Notes: a model not told the origin generated them from the sequence alone. 35,445 bases of DNA from CAYMCJ01 sp964388985 (GCA_964388985.1 CAYMCJ010000003.1:1-35445), one strand, 5' to 3'. Positions 15,701 to 24,695 are shown, numbered from the stretch's first letter. Numbers and translations are program-made.

Positions 15701-18700
15701 CATAACACCCATTGGCAAAATTTTCATCGCAGCGATAATAAGCGCAATAATAATCAGTTGCATTGGCCGCTCCCTCTAATTCTTGAAAACCCGACTCTCC
15801 CTTGCAATTATCAAAATTCATCGCGTCAACACAACAGGTAGTATGATGAAACGAACATAAATTAGTAGTTGACAACTGATTACAATCACTGCAAATACCG
15901 TCGGGGTAGCCATCGCCGTCATTGTCATCACCGACATTAACATCACAAAATTTTCCAGTGCTGGTAGTACAATTACAGGCCTGGTCTGATAAAATTTGTT
16001 CTGTGGCCGATATGGCTCCATCTCCATTGCTGTCAATCCGGCAACCGGAACAATGTCCATAAGTATTGGTATCAACACTGGCCGCGTCACTGCCGCAATT
16101 TCCCGTACAACTTAAAGTGGCGCAACAATCCTGACTGGCATTACTAATCCGGCAGCAGCATTCGCACTGGTTGATAGGAGTATTATACTCGCATATATCT
16201 GAATTACAGCTTGAGCCGGCCGGACATACTTCCCCGCCGATATAGCACTTGCCTTGATTGTCCGCCGCTCCCTCCGCTTCACAGTCAAAACCACTGCTGC
16301 ACGGATTACAGACTTGAGGGGTTGACGGGGTTAAGGCTGGGTCTACCAGGGTACACCAGCCGTTAACAGCCAATTCCCAATTGCTATTGGGGCAGCTTTT
16401 TAGCCCGGGATTAATCTGCCAATAATAATTGGCTCCAACCTGTCGGCATTGAGCGCCGGTATAACCGGCCGGCAAACTGATAGAGTCGCCGCCAATCGCA
16501 AATGAGGCCCCTTCGTAAACAGAGCAGGCGGTTGTTAGAGCGCCACTATCCGCTCGGCATTTATTGGCTAACGCGTCAAAGACGCAATTGGTCCCGCATT
16601 GGCTGCCATATCTGTCGCTACAATAATTATTGCCGCAAACGCCGGCGCTGGTTATACGCCCCAGGCTGCATTGTCCTTTGGAATTTGGGCAAAACTCATT
16701 TTCGGCGCAATGGCCGGTTTGCAAAGCCCAGCCCAAACAGCTTTCGGCTGGAGTTGAAGGCGGCGTTGTTGAGCCGGTGCTAAAATCCCATTCATAAACA
16801 GAGCTGGCTATCAAAGCATAACACTCATCAATGTCTGATTTGCATCTCCCTTTAAAAGTCCCGCCGGGACAACAAACATTACCAGTCCCGCAATGCTCGT
16901 CCTTGGTGCAGGTTCCAATATTAAAATTTAGGCCATTACCAGCTGTCCCCGATGAGCCTTTTACTATTCTAACCGGACCGCTTATAGCGTTCTGCTGAAT
17001 AGTGGTGGTGACTTTATACGGCTTAATACCGGCCGTAACGTCAGGGTCCAGACCCCAAAAACCAATATTGACTCCGCCCTGGTCTTTATTTAAATGAAAC
17101 CTTACCTTGCTGTTTATATTGTCAAAAGTGTCAAAATATTCTCCCCATAAACTGATTAAATCATTATTTTGCCCCATAACCGGATCTATTTTACATAAAC
17201 TCGGAGTCAAGGTTAAGCCGCTGTCAACTTTAAATGAACTTGGGGTGGTGCTGCCGGTATCTATGGTCCAGGACCCAATTGTCATTGTTATAGTATAATT
17301 TCCGCCAGCTAAACCCTCGGGTACTTTGATAATTACCTGGCTATCGCTCCAAAAACTATCAGCGCAAACATCGGGAAATTCATAGTTAGCCTTAATTCCG
17401 TTAATATTTCCAAAATAAACCTGGCTGGTTCCTTGTATATTTTTAAAACCAGTTCCATAAATTGTAACATACTGGCCGAATGTGCCTTGGACCGGGTCAA
17501 AAGAAGTAATATAGGGACCACTATACGGCTCGGCCTCTTTGGTAAAATTCAAATAATTGCTGATTGTATTATTGTTGCTTTTGATAAAACTAGTGGTTTT
17601 CCCAACCTTAATGTTGGGAACATCCGCCCGGACGGTCATGGCGCCATTATATATAAAATTTAAACCATTGACATGGTTCGTATAATCGCCAAAATTAACA
17701 ACGTCATTGCTTAATAAATTAATTCCATAATAAGCAACCGTATCATTCATAATCCCATGATTGGGGTTTAATTTACAAAGTCCCGGTCTTGATATGCTAT
17801 TTACTAAAAAATCAGATATAGACGGGCCAATATTGTCATTGGTTGCATCTTCTCCGTTTTCAGCCGTTATTTTAATCGGACCCTTGGCAGCTCCGTTTGG
17901 CACCACGACCACAACCTGACTGTCGGTCCAACTGGTATCACAGTTAGGGTTGGCCGAACTGGCCAGTTGAGCCTCAATAAACCCGGTTCCGTTCCAAAAT
18001 GAGATGGTGCTGGTGCCTTCTGAATATTCTTGAAAATATCTTCCTCTGACTGCAACTAAATTTCCTACGGCCCCGTTTGGAGTAGTTGTATTGCAAGTTG
18101 AAGGAGCGAGGCCCGAACAGTCGCCATTGCTTTGACAGGGTAAATTTATATCCCCATCACAAAATCCGCCCGTAGGGCTTACGTTCTCAATTACAGGGTT
18201 GCCCAGACAAATACAGCCTTCCTCAATATCGCAATGCAGGTAAGCGCCGCATAAATTATCATCCGTCTGACAAGCGGCCGTGCCGATATCGCTGTCACAA
18301 TCATCGCCGTAGCCGCCGCCGTCTTTACAAATGCAAGCCCCGGCATCGCAATATTGCCCGTCGGCGCAGGCGGTATTGTCCGCCTGACAACCGAGTTCCA
18401 TAGTATTTCCATCGCATGATACCGGCGAAACCGGCCCGCAGGAAGCGCAAACTAAACCGGCGCAAGACCCCCAATAACCGCTGGCCTGACAGGTTCTTGT
18501 TCCCTGACTGATTACTCCGCACAAGCAGCTTCCACAAGATTGGGTGGCGCCAATCGGACTGCATGATTCCATATAAGGTGTTACTGCTTCTGATAATTTA
18601 TTCAAAACAAAACTGACGATTGCGAAAGCGGATAAAATTATTATTAATCCAATTATCGCCCCGGTTAACAACTTTTTGGCCTTTTCAACCTTTTCCGCGT

Positions 18701-18944
18701 TTCCTTCCGAAGTCATATACAGCCAGCCGCCGTAAATTATCAAACCAACCGCGATAATTCCCAAAAATCCCAGGGCTATCCTGATAATATTTACGGCTAC
18801 TGTCCGCGGGTCTGTTTCTCCCAACCCGATATTCTGGCCATAGCCAACACCCACGTCAACTTCTGCCAAAACGAAATCAGCTATTACAAAAACAGATATA
18901 AAAACAGTAAATATAATTATAAAATTTTTAATTTTTTTAGACAT
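12786..18944 (-). CDS. Giant surface protein: T4SS-pilin-like N-terminus, TIG, Cys-rich, Ig-like and Fn3 domains
   Basis: 2052 aa. Signal peptide (residues 1-27, ending VLA), then a two-helix module (about 40-118) with DPRTVAVNIIRIALGF, IIYGGWLYMTSEGN and IIGLIIILSAFAIVSFVL, as in the Patescibacteria type IV secretion pilin family. After it come a Cys-rich region (about 128-248), three to four IPT/TIG-like domains (about 250-680; VIENVSPTGG, YITSFDPVQGTFGQYVTIYG), a long Cys-rich region (about 680-1215), an SbsA-type Ig-like domain (about 1219-1430; PYIENIMPANNTDSVCRNAQ) and four Fn3 domains (about 1665-2050). An odd basic amphipathic stretch (about 1281-1312) interrupts the Ig-like domain. 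Probably an adhesin exposed at the surface; cotranscribed with the 886-aa gene 21 bp upstream. Confidence 0.8.
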   Translation of the reverse strand: MSKKIKNFIIIFTVFISVFVIADFVLAEVDVGVGYGQNIGLGETDPRTVAVNIIRIALGFLGIIAVGLIIYGGWLYMTSEGNAEKVEKAKKLLTGAIIGLIIILSAFAIVSFVLNKLSEAVTPYMESCSPIGATQSCGSCLCGVISQGTRTCQASGYWGSCAGLVCASCGPVSPVSCDGNTMELGCQADNTACADGQYCDAGACICKDGGGYGDDCDSDIGTAACQTDDNLCGAYLHCDIEEGCICLGNPVIENVSPTGGFCDGDINLPCQSNGDCSGLAPSTCNTTTPNGAVGNLVAVRGRYFQEYSEGTSTISFWNGTGFIEAQLASSANPNCDTSWTDSQVVVVVPNGAAKGPIKITAENGEDATNDNIGPSISDFLVNSISRPGLCKLNPNHGIMNDTVAYYGINLLSNDVVNFGDYTNHVNGLNFIYNGAMTVRADVPNIKVGKTTSFIKSNNNTISNYLNFTKEAEPYSGPYITSFDPVQGTFGQYVTIYGTGFKNIQGTSQVYFGNINGIKANYEFPDVCADSFWSDSQVIIKVPEGLAGGNYTITMTIGSWTIDTGSTTPSSFKVDSGLTLTPSLCKIDPVMGQNNDLISLWGEYFDTFDNINSKVRFHLNKDQGGVNIGFWGLDPDVTAGIKPYKVTTTIQQNAISGPVRIVKGSSGTAGNGLNFNIGTCTKDEHCGTGNVCCPGGTFKGRCKSDIDECYALIASSVYEWDFSTGSTTPPSTPAESCLGWALQTGHCAENEFCPNSKGQCSLGRITSAGVCGNNYCSDRYGSQCGTNCVFDALANKCRADSGALTTACSVYEGASFAIGGDSISLPAGYTGAQCRQVGANYYWQINPGLKSCPNSNWELAVNGWCTLVDPALTPSTPQVCNPCSSGFDCEAEGAADNQGKCYIGGEVCPAGSSCNSDICEYNTPINQCECCCRISNASQDCCATLSCTGNCGSDAASVDTNTYGHCSGCRIDSNGDGAISATEQILSDQACNCTTSTGKFCDVNVGDDNDGDGYPDGICSDCNQLSTTNLCSFHHTTCCVDAMNFDNCKGESGFQELEGAANATDYYCAYYRCDENFANGCYGLFPDYIKIASSTGRVFTATSTCEAKCIAGPAYPIGAECKKTLDPPMCQTGLDSCGEYLDCLDKSGSDCRCCCDPGDDKCGEIVTGDATTKLKCQSNIEPCTAQTDERGLCCGCGQDSHCGDIEAAGCGSDTCCRTRPYIENIMPANNTDSVCRNAQISATFDQKMDINSFTGNVIVIGDYEEEMCPGGTVYLAFNGELPVKRNIFVKIFNKVIRTFKNKFISIFRGKSVLAELSDPDHNYCAIEGVVSGEQTANKKTKLTFSPNKLMAASRKYYVIIKGDKDLDSNSGVLSHWDVGMNATSSPISDASEFNGLTFTNSYIWQFTTYSTQYDATFCQINDVEIEPNPYLFQTTKNDLNENDYNPDDPTFDTAKDSDKVFVAKASASEMAGRQIIVPVEGRWWDWIWSIDNRSIVATTSAYMFPANVPFDSASSSQLIIAQSGVTDGKTFINATANVSGGGSKTGTSTVRVFVCENPWPPIRDDGTWAPWQDTAANCTISDQGCFNTNYELYYCRDSGGFGTADDLPAILSDDTIIRGANLECTDSQYNCIGQGVGDICGEGFCEYSLLKESYFFREELPNASGINLATTTNSSLAQGNKAALIWSGITPPAGEILDKYNIYYGINSGSYSYSTSTPRAHSPVIPFIVDNLTNNTTYYFVITAEYASGAESEYSNEVSATPKDTESPDGPVIDSITPKDSKVDVVWEDNSHGDAISFRIYYKAKSGICDESVKFGASAPAMPGATAINTTSVSGLMNGVEYCFGIVGYDIYGNESDIDYESAIPFSSVSGFSVVKIGDQEIKLSWEAADGAGGYNIYYGLNPGNYSNHEESVMPGTAVSPQIISGLTNGLTYYFAVKSVNADWYENIDFSNEVSARPFSFPNNLSIVGGNGEAELTWSCDGVGVAEYNIYYGLAEGGPYTQEVPTSTPGTAVNPQIINNLINNSTYYFIVKSISLDGSESNSTEEKNATPED

Positions 18945-18965
18945 TATTTTGAAATCCTAAACTTA

Positions 18966-21626
18966 TTACGGGCAGCTACTGTCGGGCGTTAATGTTCCGC
19001 TACAGCATGACGGCAAATAATCATTGGCTCCGAAACAGGCCGGCCCGGCGCTTGGCTTAAAACAATTTTGATAAATATCTTTGACTCCAGAACCCGCCTG
19101 CGTCCTGTAACTGGTAGCATCGGAAAATAATGAATGTCTTATATATACCTTAGTCCAATCCGCCTCCCCATCGGGCGGGGCGTTGTCAATATTTTCTTTG
19201 GCTATCCAGTAACCAAGCGGATCGCTGGTAAAATTCCATATATTTAACAATTGATGCAAAATATTCTCCTGACCGTTAAAAATATAAGTGCTGCCTGTTT
19301 TTAAACTGCTTGACATCATTAACTCCGGCTTAGCATTATTATTAAAATCAATCTCCACCGGTTCGGATAATGAAACTCCCGCGCTATTATGGGCCGGTCC
19401 GGTTGAAGTGATAACCGGCGGGGTTAAATATATTTTATCATTAATAAAAAATGACCATTTGTAATTATCGCCGAATGAAGAATCGGGCGAGTTCTCATTA
19501 TAAAAACTAACCGGACCGTCCGCATCAAAATCCCTGTTTCCATCCAAAGAATTTAAAGCCGCGTCCATAATGCCATCCAAAGGTAAACTGGCCAAAGGAT
19601 AATTTGTTCCATTACTATTCTGACAAACCGTATGGCAGGTATTAAACGGCGTTCTGGTTGAACAATCATTGTCGCTGGCGCAGGCGTCTAAATTAGCGGC
19701 CACCAATTCCATTTTTAAATTGCTGTTTTCCGGCAGACAGTAAATATCCTCCCCGCAGGCATTAACTCCGCATTTATTATCACTTATAAATTCAACTGTC
19801 CGATAGATATTGGAAATCATAAATTTCCCCTTTAGGCATGCCTCTCCGTTACATTGAAAAAAATCATCGCCGCTGCAATTTCCGGAAACACATATTACCC
19901 TGATATAATCCTTAATATCTTCCGCTTCTCCGGAAACCGTTATCGGCATAATCGCTTCATTAAAATTCGCCTGAATAATGGCATTCCTTGATTTATCCTC
20001 CCGGCCATTAACTTTGGTGGTTGTTTCTATATCCACTCCGCCCGACATGGCTTTAATTTCAAAAGCGCCGCCGGTATTAGAAGCTGAATTATATAGACTG
20101 CTTGAGGTTAAAGCTATATTGTTGCTGGCTGAATTGGCCGCTCGGGCCGTAATGGCCACAATATTACCGGTCGCCAAAGTAAAAACATCCGGATGAATTG
20201 GCGAACCGGCCGAGCCGATGGCAGTCTGAATATTAATGGCCGTATTATTAACCGTTATTCCTTGCTGAATTTGGTTTCCGCTTGGAGTGCCGGAAACAAA
20301 AGTATAAACAGTATTTCCAACCGTTAAAGTATCCGATTGTTTTTCCGCGCTCACTCCTATGGTCCAGCTATTGCCGATTGCAAAGCTACCATCAGTCGGA
20401 GCCAGGGTAAGTCCGCAACCCAAAGAAGCTATGTTATCGCTAACATCATCACCGCTGACCAGGCCGGTTATACCGCCAACGTTGGCTGTGTTTGGAGTGC
20501 CGGCGGAAATGGAAACCGTTATTGTACCGTCCGCTTGACAATTATAAGTCCCACTGACCGCGGCGCTCTCACTCCCGCCCTGCGGGATTACCGCTCCGAC
20601 AACCGCCGACTGATAAATATTAGGATTATTTTTAACAACAATACTGCCTCTGGCCTGCTGAGCCGGCGTAGTAGTGCTAACTTCATCCATTTCATTGTCA
20701 GGCGCCGGAAATACCCCGCCTAATTTAACCTGAGGCGGGGTTAAATCAATCTTGTTGCTAATCTCAAAATTCCACTCAAAGTAGTCGGTCCGACAATTCT
20801 TAAAAACCGGCTGACCATCTTTTTTAAGAATATCATTGGATAAATAAACAGAGTACCAAATATATTCAGAGGCCGAGCCCAAATAATTTATTGGCATAAA
20901 CACAAATGTCTTTTTGTCTTTGGTTATAACATTTACTTCGGTAACCTGGCTGTTGCAAGGGCCGTCTTCAAGACAAACGTCTCTCTCGTTGGTATGAAAT
21001 ATTTTAATATTATCACTTACAATATTATCATCGCCATCGCAAATATCTTTTCCGCAAATCGTTTTTAAATCAATTTCTTCTTTAAAAGTAACTATTATAA
21101 TCGTATTTCTGGGAACTTCCGGATTAGTCTGGCCGGGTTCGGGATAAACAGACTCAAGCGAGCAAGCTCCTAGGGCTCCCAATCCGCCAGGGGTACCCGG
21201 GGGACCGGGCGGACCGGGAGAAGAAACGCTTTCGCTAAGCAATTTGCTAATAATAAAACTAACAATTGCAAAAGCGGATAAAATTATTATTAAGCCAATG
21301 ATCGCATTTTTTAGAACTCTCTTGGCGACTAATATTTTCTCTTCATTGCCTCCGCTGGTCATCCACAGCCAGCCGCCGTAAATTATTATTCCGACTGTTA
21401 CAATTCCTATAAAACCAAGGGCTATTTGAACAATCCTGGCCGCTATAACTCTGGGGTCATCTTTGCCTAAACCGATTTTATCAGCATATTCCGCTCCCAC
21501 ATTTACCGCCGCCAAACAAAAATTAGGCAATAAAAAAATAACCATAAACAATATAAAAATTGCAAATATGGTTATTTTTACTCTATTATACTTAATTTTA
21601 TTTATTAAAAAATTTAATTTTAACAT
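18966..21626 (-). CDS. Large surface protein: T4SS-pilin-like N-terminus, collagen-like hinge and Ig-like domains
   Basis: 886 aa. Signal peptide (about 1-39, ending CLA), then a two-helix module (about 48-130) almost identical to that of the downstream 2052-aa protein (IALGFIGIVTVGIIIYGGWL; IIGLIIILSAFAIVSFII). A short Gly-Pro-rich, collagen-like hinge (GPPGPPGTPGGLGALG, about 138-153) leads to SbsA-type Ig-like domains (VYPEPGQTNPEVPRNTIIIV; TPPVITSTGPAHNSAGVSLS). Between them lies an inserted Gly/Ala/Ser/Thr-rich domain (about 325-535, with DTLTVGNTVYTFVSG) of phage-tail or flagellin-like style. First gene of the surface-protein operon, downstream of an extended -10 promoter. Probably an adhesin or stalk. 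Confidence 0.78.
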   Translation of the reverse strand: MLKLNFLINKIKYNRVKITIFAIFILFMVIFLLPNFCLAAVNVGAEYADKIGLGKDDPRVIAARIVQIALGFIGIVTVGIIIYGGWLWMTSGGNEEKILVAKRVLKNAIIGLIIILSAFAIVSFIISKLLSESVSSPGPPGPPGTPGGLGALGACSLESVYPEPGQTNPEVPRNTIIIVTFKEEIDLKTICGKDICDGDDNIVSDNIKIFHTNERDVCLEDGPCNSQVTEVNVITKDKKTFVFMPINYLGSASEYIWYSVYLSNDILKKDGQPVFKNCRTDYFEWNFEISNKIDLTPPQVKLGGVFPAPDNEMDEVSTTTPAQQARGSIVVKNNPNIYQSAVVGAVIPQGGSESAAVSGTYNCQADGTITVSISAGTPNTANVGGITGLVSGDDVSDNIASLGCGLTLAPTDGSFAIGNSWTIGVSAEKQSDTLTVGNTVYTFVSGTPSGNQIQQGITVNNTAINIQTAIGSAGSPIHPDVFTLATGNIVAITARAANSASNNIALTSSSLYNSASNTGGAFEIKAMSGGVDIETTTKVNGREDKSRNAIIQANFNEAIMPITVSGEAEDIKDYIRVICVSGNCSGDDFFQCNGEACLKGKFMISNIYRTVEFISDNKCGVNACGEDIYCLPENSNLKMELVAANLDACASDNDCSTRTPFNTCHTVCQNSNGTNYPLASLPLDGIMDAALNSLDGNRDFDADGPVSFYNENSPDSSFGDNYKWSFFINDKIYLTPPVITSTGPAHNSAGVSLSEPVEIDFNNNAKPELMMSSSLKTGSTYIFNGQENILHQLLNIWNFTSDPLGYWIAKENIDNAPPDGEADWTKVYIRHSLFSDATSYRTQAGSGVKDIYQNCFKPSAGPACFGANDYLPSCCSGTLTPDSSCP

Positions 21627-21650
21627 GGGGAAACATTAATTTAAAATTAG

Positions 21651-21679
21651 TTGACTAATCCACAATAATATTATTTAAT
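21651..21679 (+). promoter_or_regulatory. Promoter for rel
   Basis: TTGACT (21651-21656), 17-bp spacer, TTTAAT (21674-21679). It gives a leader of about 33 nt carrying AAGGGG 8-9 nt before the rel ATG. Confidence 0.5.
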
Positions 21680-21682
21680 GTT

Positions 21683-21712
21683 ATTATACCATAAATTAAA
21701 CTTAAGGGGCAA
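21683..21712 (-). promoter_or_regulatory. Extended -10 promoter for the surface-protein operon
   Basis: Minus strand: TTGCCC (21712-21707), 18-bp spacer, TATAAT (21688-21683) preceded by TGG, an extended -10. It overlaps the rel promoter region in a divergent arrangement; the leader is about 50 nt with no Shine-Dalgarno. Confidence 0.55.
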
Positions 21713-21718
21713 ATAAAA

Positions 21719-23182
21719 ATGACAATTAATCAAATTATAAACAAAGTAAAAGAAAACTATCCGAAAGCGGATACGGATTTATTGGTGTCTGCTTACAATT
21801 TTGCCGCCAAAGCCCATAAAAATCAAAAAAGAAAAAGTGGGGAACCGTACATTGAACATAGCCTGCACACGGCCTTTTTATTGGCGCAGATTAAAGCGGA
21901 CATAAATACTGTCATTGCCGGCATCCTGCATGACATTCCGGAAGATACTGAAATGGACCTTGAATCAATTAAAAAAAATTTTGGTGAAGAGATTGCCAGT
22001 TTGGTTGAAGGCACCACCAAATTAAGCAAGATAAAATATCGCGGCGTTGAAAGATACCGGGAAAGCTTAAAAAAAATGTTTTTAGCCATGGCGCACGATA
22101 TCCGCGTTATTCTAATAAAATTTGCCGACCGACTGCATAATTTAAGGACTTTAGACGCTCTTCCGCCGGAAAAACGTCTGCGCATAGCCAAGGAAACCAT
22201 GGAAATTTATGCTCCCATAGCCGGACTGCTCGGCATCTGGCGATTAAAATGGCAACTGGAAGATTTATGCTTTAAATATCTTTACCCGGAAGAATTCAAA
22301 AAAATTGAATATAAATATGAAGTGGAAAAAAAAGTTGAACAAAATCAATATATTAAAAAAATAAAAAATATTTTAGGGCAAAAATTAAAACAGGAAAAAA
22401 TAAATTTTAGAATAGAGGGAAGGTTTAAGCATCTTTACAGTATTTTCCAAAAAATGCAGTCCAAAGACAGAAAATTTAATGAAATCTACGATGTCTTCGC
22501 TCTGCGGATAATAGTCCCTTCCGTATCCGACTGTTATAAAGTTTTAGGGATAATTCATTCGCTCTGGAAACCAAAAATTAAACGTTTTAAAGATTATATC
22601 TCCGTTCCAAAACCAAACGGGTACCGCAGTCTGCACACGACTGTTTTCGGTCCGGAAGGAAAAGCAACCGAATTTCAAATAAGAACCGAAGAAATGCATG
22701 AAGAAGCGCTTTATGGGATTGCCGCCCATTGGTATTATAAAACCGACACTGGCAAGGAGGAAAAAATAAAGAATCCCGACTGGATAAAAAAAATTTTAAA
22801 TGTTCAACGGGAAGGGATAGATACCAATGAATTTATCAAAAAAATAAAATTTGATATTTTTAAAAACTATATTTTTATTTTTTCTCCTGACGGAGACATT
22901 TTTGAATTGCCGGAAAAATCAACCCCAATTGACTTCGCTTATGCAGTCCATACGGATATCGGCAATAAAGCGGCCGGCGCCTTGGTAAATGACAAAATTA
23001 CAACGTTGGATCACACTTTAAAAAACGGGGATTTGGTTGAAATTATTATTGAAAAAAATCGAAAAGGGCCAAATAAAGACTGGTTAAAATTCGTTCAAAC
23101 CAACCGGGCTAAAAATAAAATAAGGCAATACGCGAAAAAATCAACCTTGGACAATATTAGAAAATTCATCGGCCGCACTTAA
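21719..23182 (+). CDS. rel: Bifunctional (p)ppGpp synthetase/hydrolase, short form
   Basis: 487 aa. HD hydrolase domain with all metal ligands (His47, His71-Asp72 in ILHDIPEDT, Asp137 in FADRLHN), then a synthetase domain (GRFKHLYSIFQKM, YDVFALRIIV, YISVPKPNGYRSLHTTV, EFQIRT). The RFKD at residues 289-292 is the bifunctional signature, not the EFDD of RelA-only enzymes. A TGS domain follows (about 378-440; IFIFSPDGDIFELP). The protein stops shortly after TGS, so the helical, zinc-finger and ACT domains of full-length (about 730 aa) Rel are missing, which probably alters ribosome-dependent control. AAGGGG precedes the ATG. Divergent from the surface operon. Confidence 0.93.
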   Translation: MTINQIINKVKENYPKADTDLLVSAYNFAAKAHKNQKRKSGEPYIEHSLHTAFLLAQIKADINTVIAGILHDIPEDTEMDLESIKKNFGEEIASLVEGTTKLSKIKYRGVERYRESLKKMFLAMAHDIRVILIKFADRLHNLRTLDALPPEKRLRIAKETMEIYAPIAGLLGIWRLKWQLEDLCFKYLYPEEFKKIEYKYEVEKKVEQNQYIKKIKNILGQKLKQEKINFRIEGRFKHLYSIFQKMQSKDRKFNEIYDVFALRIIVPSVSDCYKVLGIIHSLWKPKIKRFKDYISVPKPNGYRSLHTTVFGPEGKATEFQIRTEEMHEEALYGIAAHWYYKTDTGKEEKIKNPDWIKKILNVQREGIDTNEFIKKIKFDIFKNYIFIFSPDGDIFELPEKSTPIDFAYAVHTDIGNKAAGALVNDKITTLDHTLKNGDLVEIIIEKNRKGPNKDWLKFVQTNRAKNKIRQYAKKSTLDNIRKFIGRT

Positions 23183-23220
23183 TAACAGTTTTAGAAAACC
23201 AAATTTATTCCAATCAAAAA

Positions 23221-23247
23221 AACAGGTCAATTTACCTGTTTTTATTT
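23221..23247. terminator. Bidirectional terminator between rel and the DUF3298-like gene
   Basis: AACAGGT-caattt-ACCTGTT (23221-23240) followed by TTTATTTT on the plus strand and preceded by an A-run, so it works for both convergent genes. Confidence 0.85.
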
Positions 23248-23264
23248 TACCACGGCTTTTTTAC

Positions 23265-24074
23265 CTACTGCCAATCCGGTTTCAATATATTTTCTAAATC
23301 CTTATTAAGAATATTAACCTCAACCACTCCGATAACGTAAGGACCGACCTGATAGGGATTAAAAATAAAAGTAATAAAATCCTTACTAATAATAAAATAC
23401 TTATAATTTTTTTCGTCAGGCAAAGCCCCTTCCCTAAACCAGCCATATTCCTTAAAGCGATTATCAAGTTCTCCAATTACATAATCGGAAATATCTTTTA
23501 AATAATCGGAGCCGCTAACAAACAAATCGCCCAGCTCAATAACGTCGCCGGTATTCAAATTAAAATTATAAGTAAAATCATTATTATTGGGGTGAGCCGC
23601 GCCCTTATAATAGTCTGACTTATTTATTAAAATTGAGACTGTTTTTTCCAACGGCTGATAATATTTATACCTAATCCAAAGCCCGCTTTTTTGTTCAACC
23701 GGAATATCCTCGGCCGCAAATTCGCTAACATTTTTTTTAAATTCCTCAGAACTGTTATCTATATCATCTTTAATTTTTTCATTGATTTCGGCCTGAATAT
23801 CCGAATTTTCAATTCCAATAATTTCCGGGTATTCTATATCAAGCATATATTCTAAATTATTATCTTCTTTAATGGTTTTTGTTACGGCCGTAATTTGCTT
23901 TTTATTTTCAACCAAATTTATATTTTCCTCAGAGGCTTTATCGTCAGCTTGCCCGCGCCACAAAATAAATATAATAACCGCCAATAATAAAAAAATGCCT
24001 ATCATTATATATTTTGAATAATCTTTTTCCGCTGTCCCTCCCATATTTTCAGATTGATTATTTTTCTTACTCAT
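23265..24074 (-). CDS. Membrane-anchored DUF3298/DUF4163-like protein
   Basis: 269 aa. Short cytoplasmic N-terminus, one membrane helix (YIMIGIFLLLAVIIFILW, about residues 21-38), then an extracytoplasmic domain. The pattern YKGAAHPNNNDFTYNFNLNT, then GDVIELGDLF, YFIISKDFITFIFNPYQVGP, matches the DUF3298 (RsiV/PdaC C-terminal) family. In other bacteria such domains bind lysozyme or occur in peptidoglycan deacetylases; no catalytic deacetylase domain is present here. It lies 12 nt downstream of the membrane-protein gene and is presumably cotranscribed. The role, perhaps envelope sensing, is inferred only. Confidence 0.75.
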   Translation of the reverse strand: MSKKNNQSENMGGTAEKDYSKYIMIGIFLLLAVIIFILWRGQADDKASEENINLVENKKQITAVTKTIKEDNNLEYMLDIEYPEIIGIENSDIQAEINEKIKDDIDNSSEEFKKNVSEFAAEDIPVEQKSGLWIRYKYYQPLEKTVSILINKSDYYKGAAHPNNNDFTYNFNLNTGDVIELGDLFVSGSDYLKDISDYVIGELDNRFKEYGWFREGALPDEKNYKYFIISKDFITFIFNPYQVGPYVIGVVEVNILNKDLENILKPDWQ

Positions 24075-24086
24075 ATAAATATCTTA

Positions 24087-24611
24087 TTATCTTAATTTAT
24101 ATTCGGTTAGAAACCAAGCAACTGCGCCGGCCAAGGCTAAAATGCCCAGGATAATTATAATCCAAATTTTTAATTTTTTCTCCGCCGGCGTTAAATCAGC
24201 CCAGGTCCTTTTTTTCCATTTATCTTTATTAACCAAACCAATTACGAAAAATATTATGCCCATCGCAAACAAACCGTTAAGATTATAATCATGCAAAAAT
24301 GTTGCCGGTACCCCGGCTATTATCCAGATAAGTCCCATGATAAAAAAAGCGCGGTAATCCGGTCCGGGCCAGCTCTTCCCTTTAACAGCCATAATCGCCG
24401 CCACCGCTCCCAGAATCAATAAAACCGCCACAACCATTATTATCCAGGGCAGACTATCACCAAAAAATTTATCTTTGACAATAAACAAAAAAACGATAAT
24501 TCCAACCAGAAAAAGGATTAAACCGATAATTATAGAATAAACCAGCCAATTATTGCCCTTAACCTCGCTTGTATTTTGCTCAACGGATTTTTTTATAATT
24601 TCTTTTTCCAT
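24087..24611 (-). CDS. Multi-pass membrane protein of unknown function
   Basis: 174 aa with about five predicted membrane helices (WLVYSIIIGLILFLVGIIVF; WIIMVVAVLLILGAVAAIMA; AFFIMGLIWIIAGVPATFL; GLFAMGIIFFVIGLV; WIIIILGILALAGAVAWFL) and a basic loop (NKDKWKKRTWADLTPAEKK). No family is recognised. First gene of a pair with the DUF3298-like gene. A TATAAC (24620-24625, minus) lies 8 nt before the ATG, compatible with a leaderless mRNA. Confidence 0.7.
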   Translation of the reverse strand: MEKEIIKKSVEQNTSEVKGNNWLVYSIIIGLILFLVGIIVFLFIVKDKFFGDSLPWIIMVVAVLLILGAVAAIMAVKGKSWPGPDYRAFFIMGLIWIIAGVPATFLHDYNLNGLFAMGIIFFVIGLVNKDKWKKRTWADLTPAEKKLKIWIIIILGILALAGAVAWFLTEYKLR

Positions 24612-24695
24612 AAAAAATTGTTATAATCTGACTTATGCCTTAAAATGAAATTAAATAATATTTAATTAAACGTCTACCTAAAATTATATAATTAT

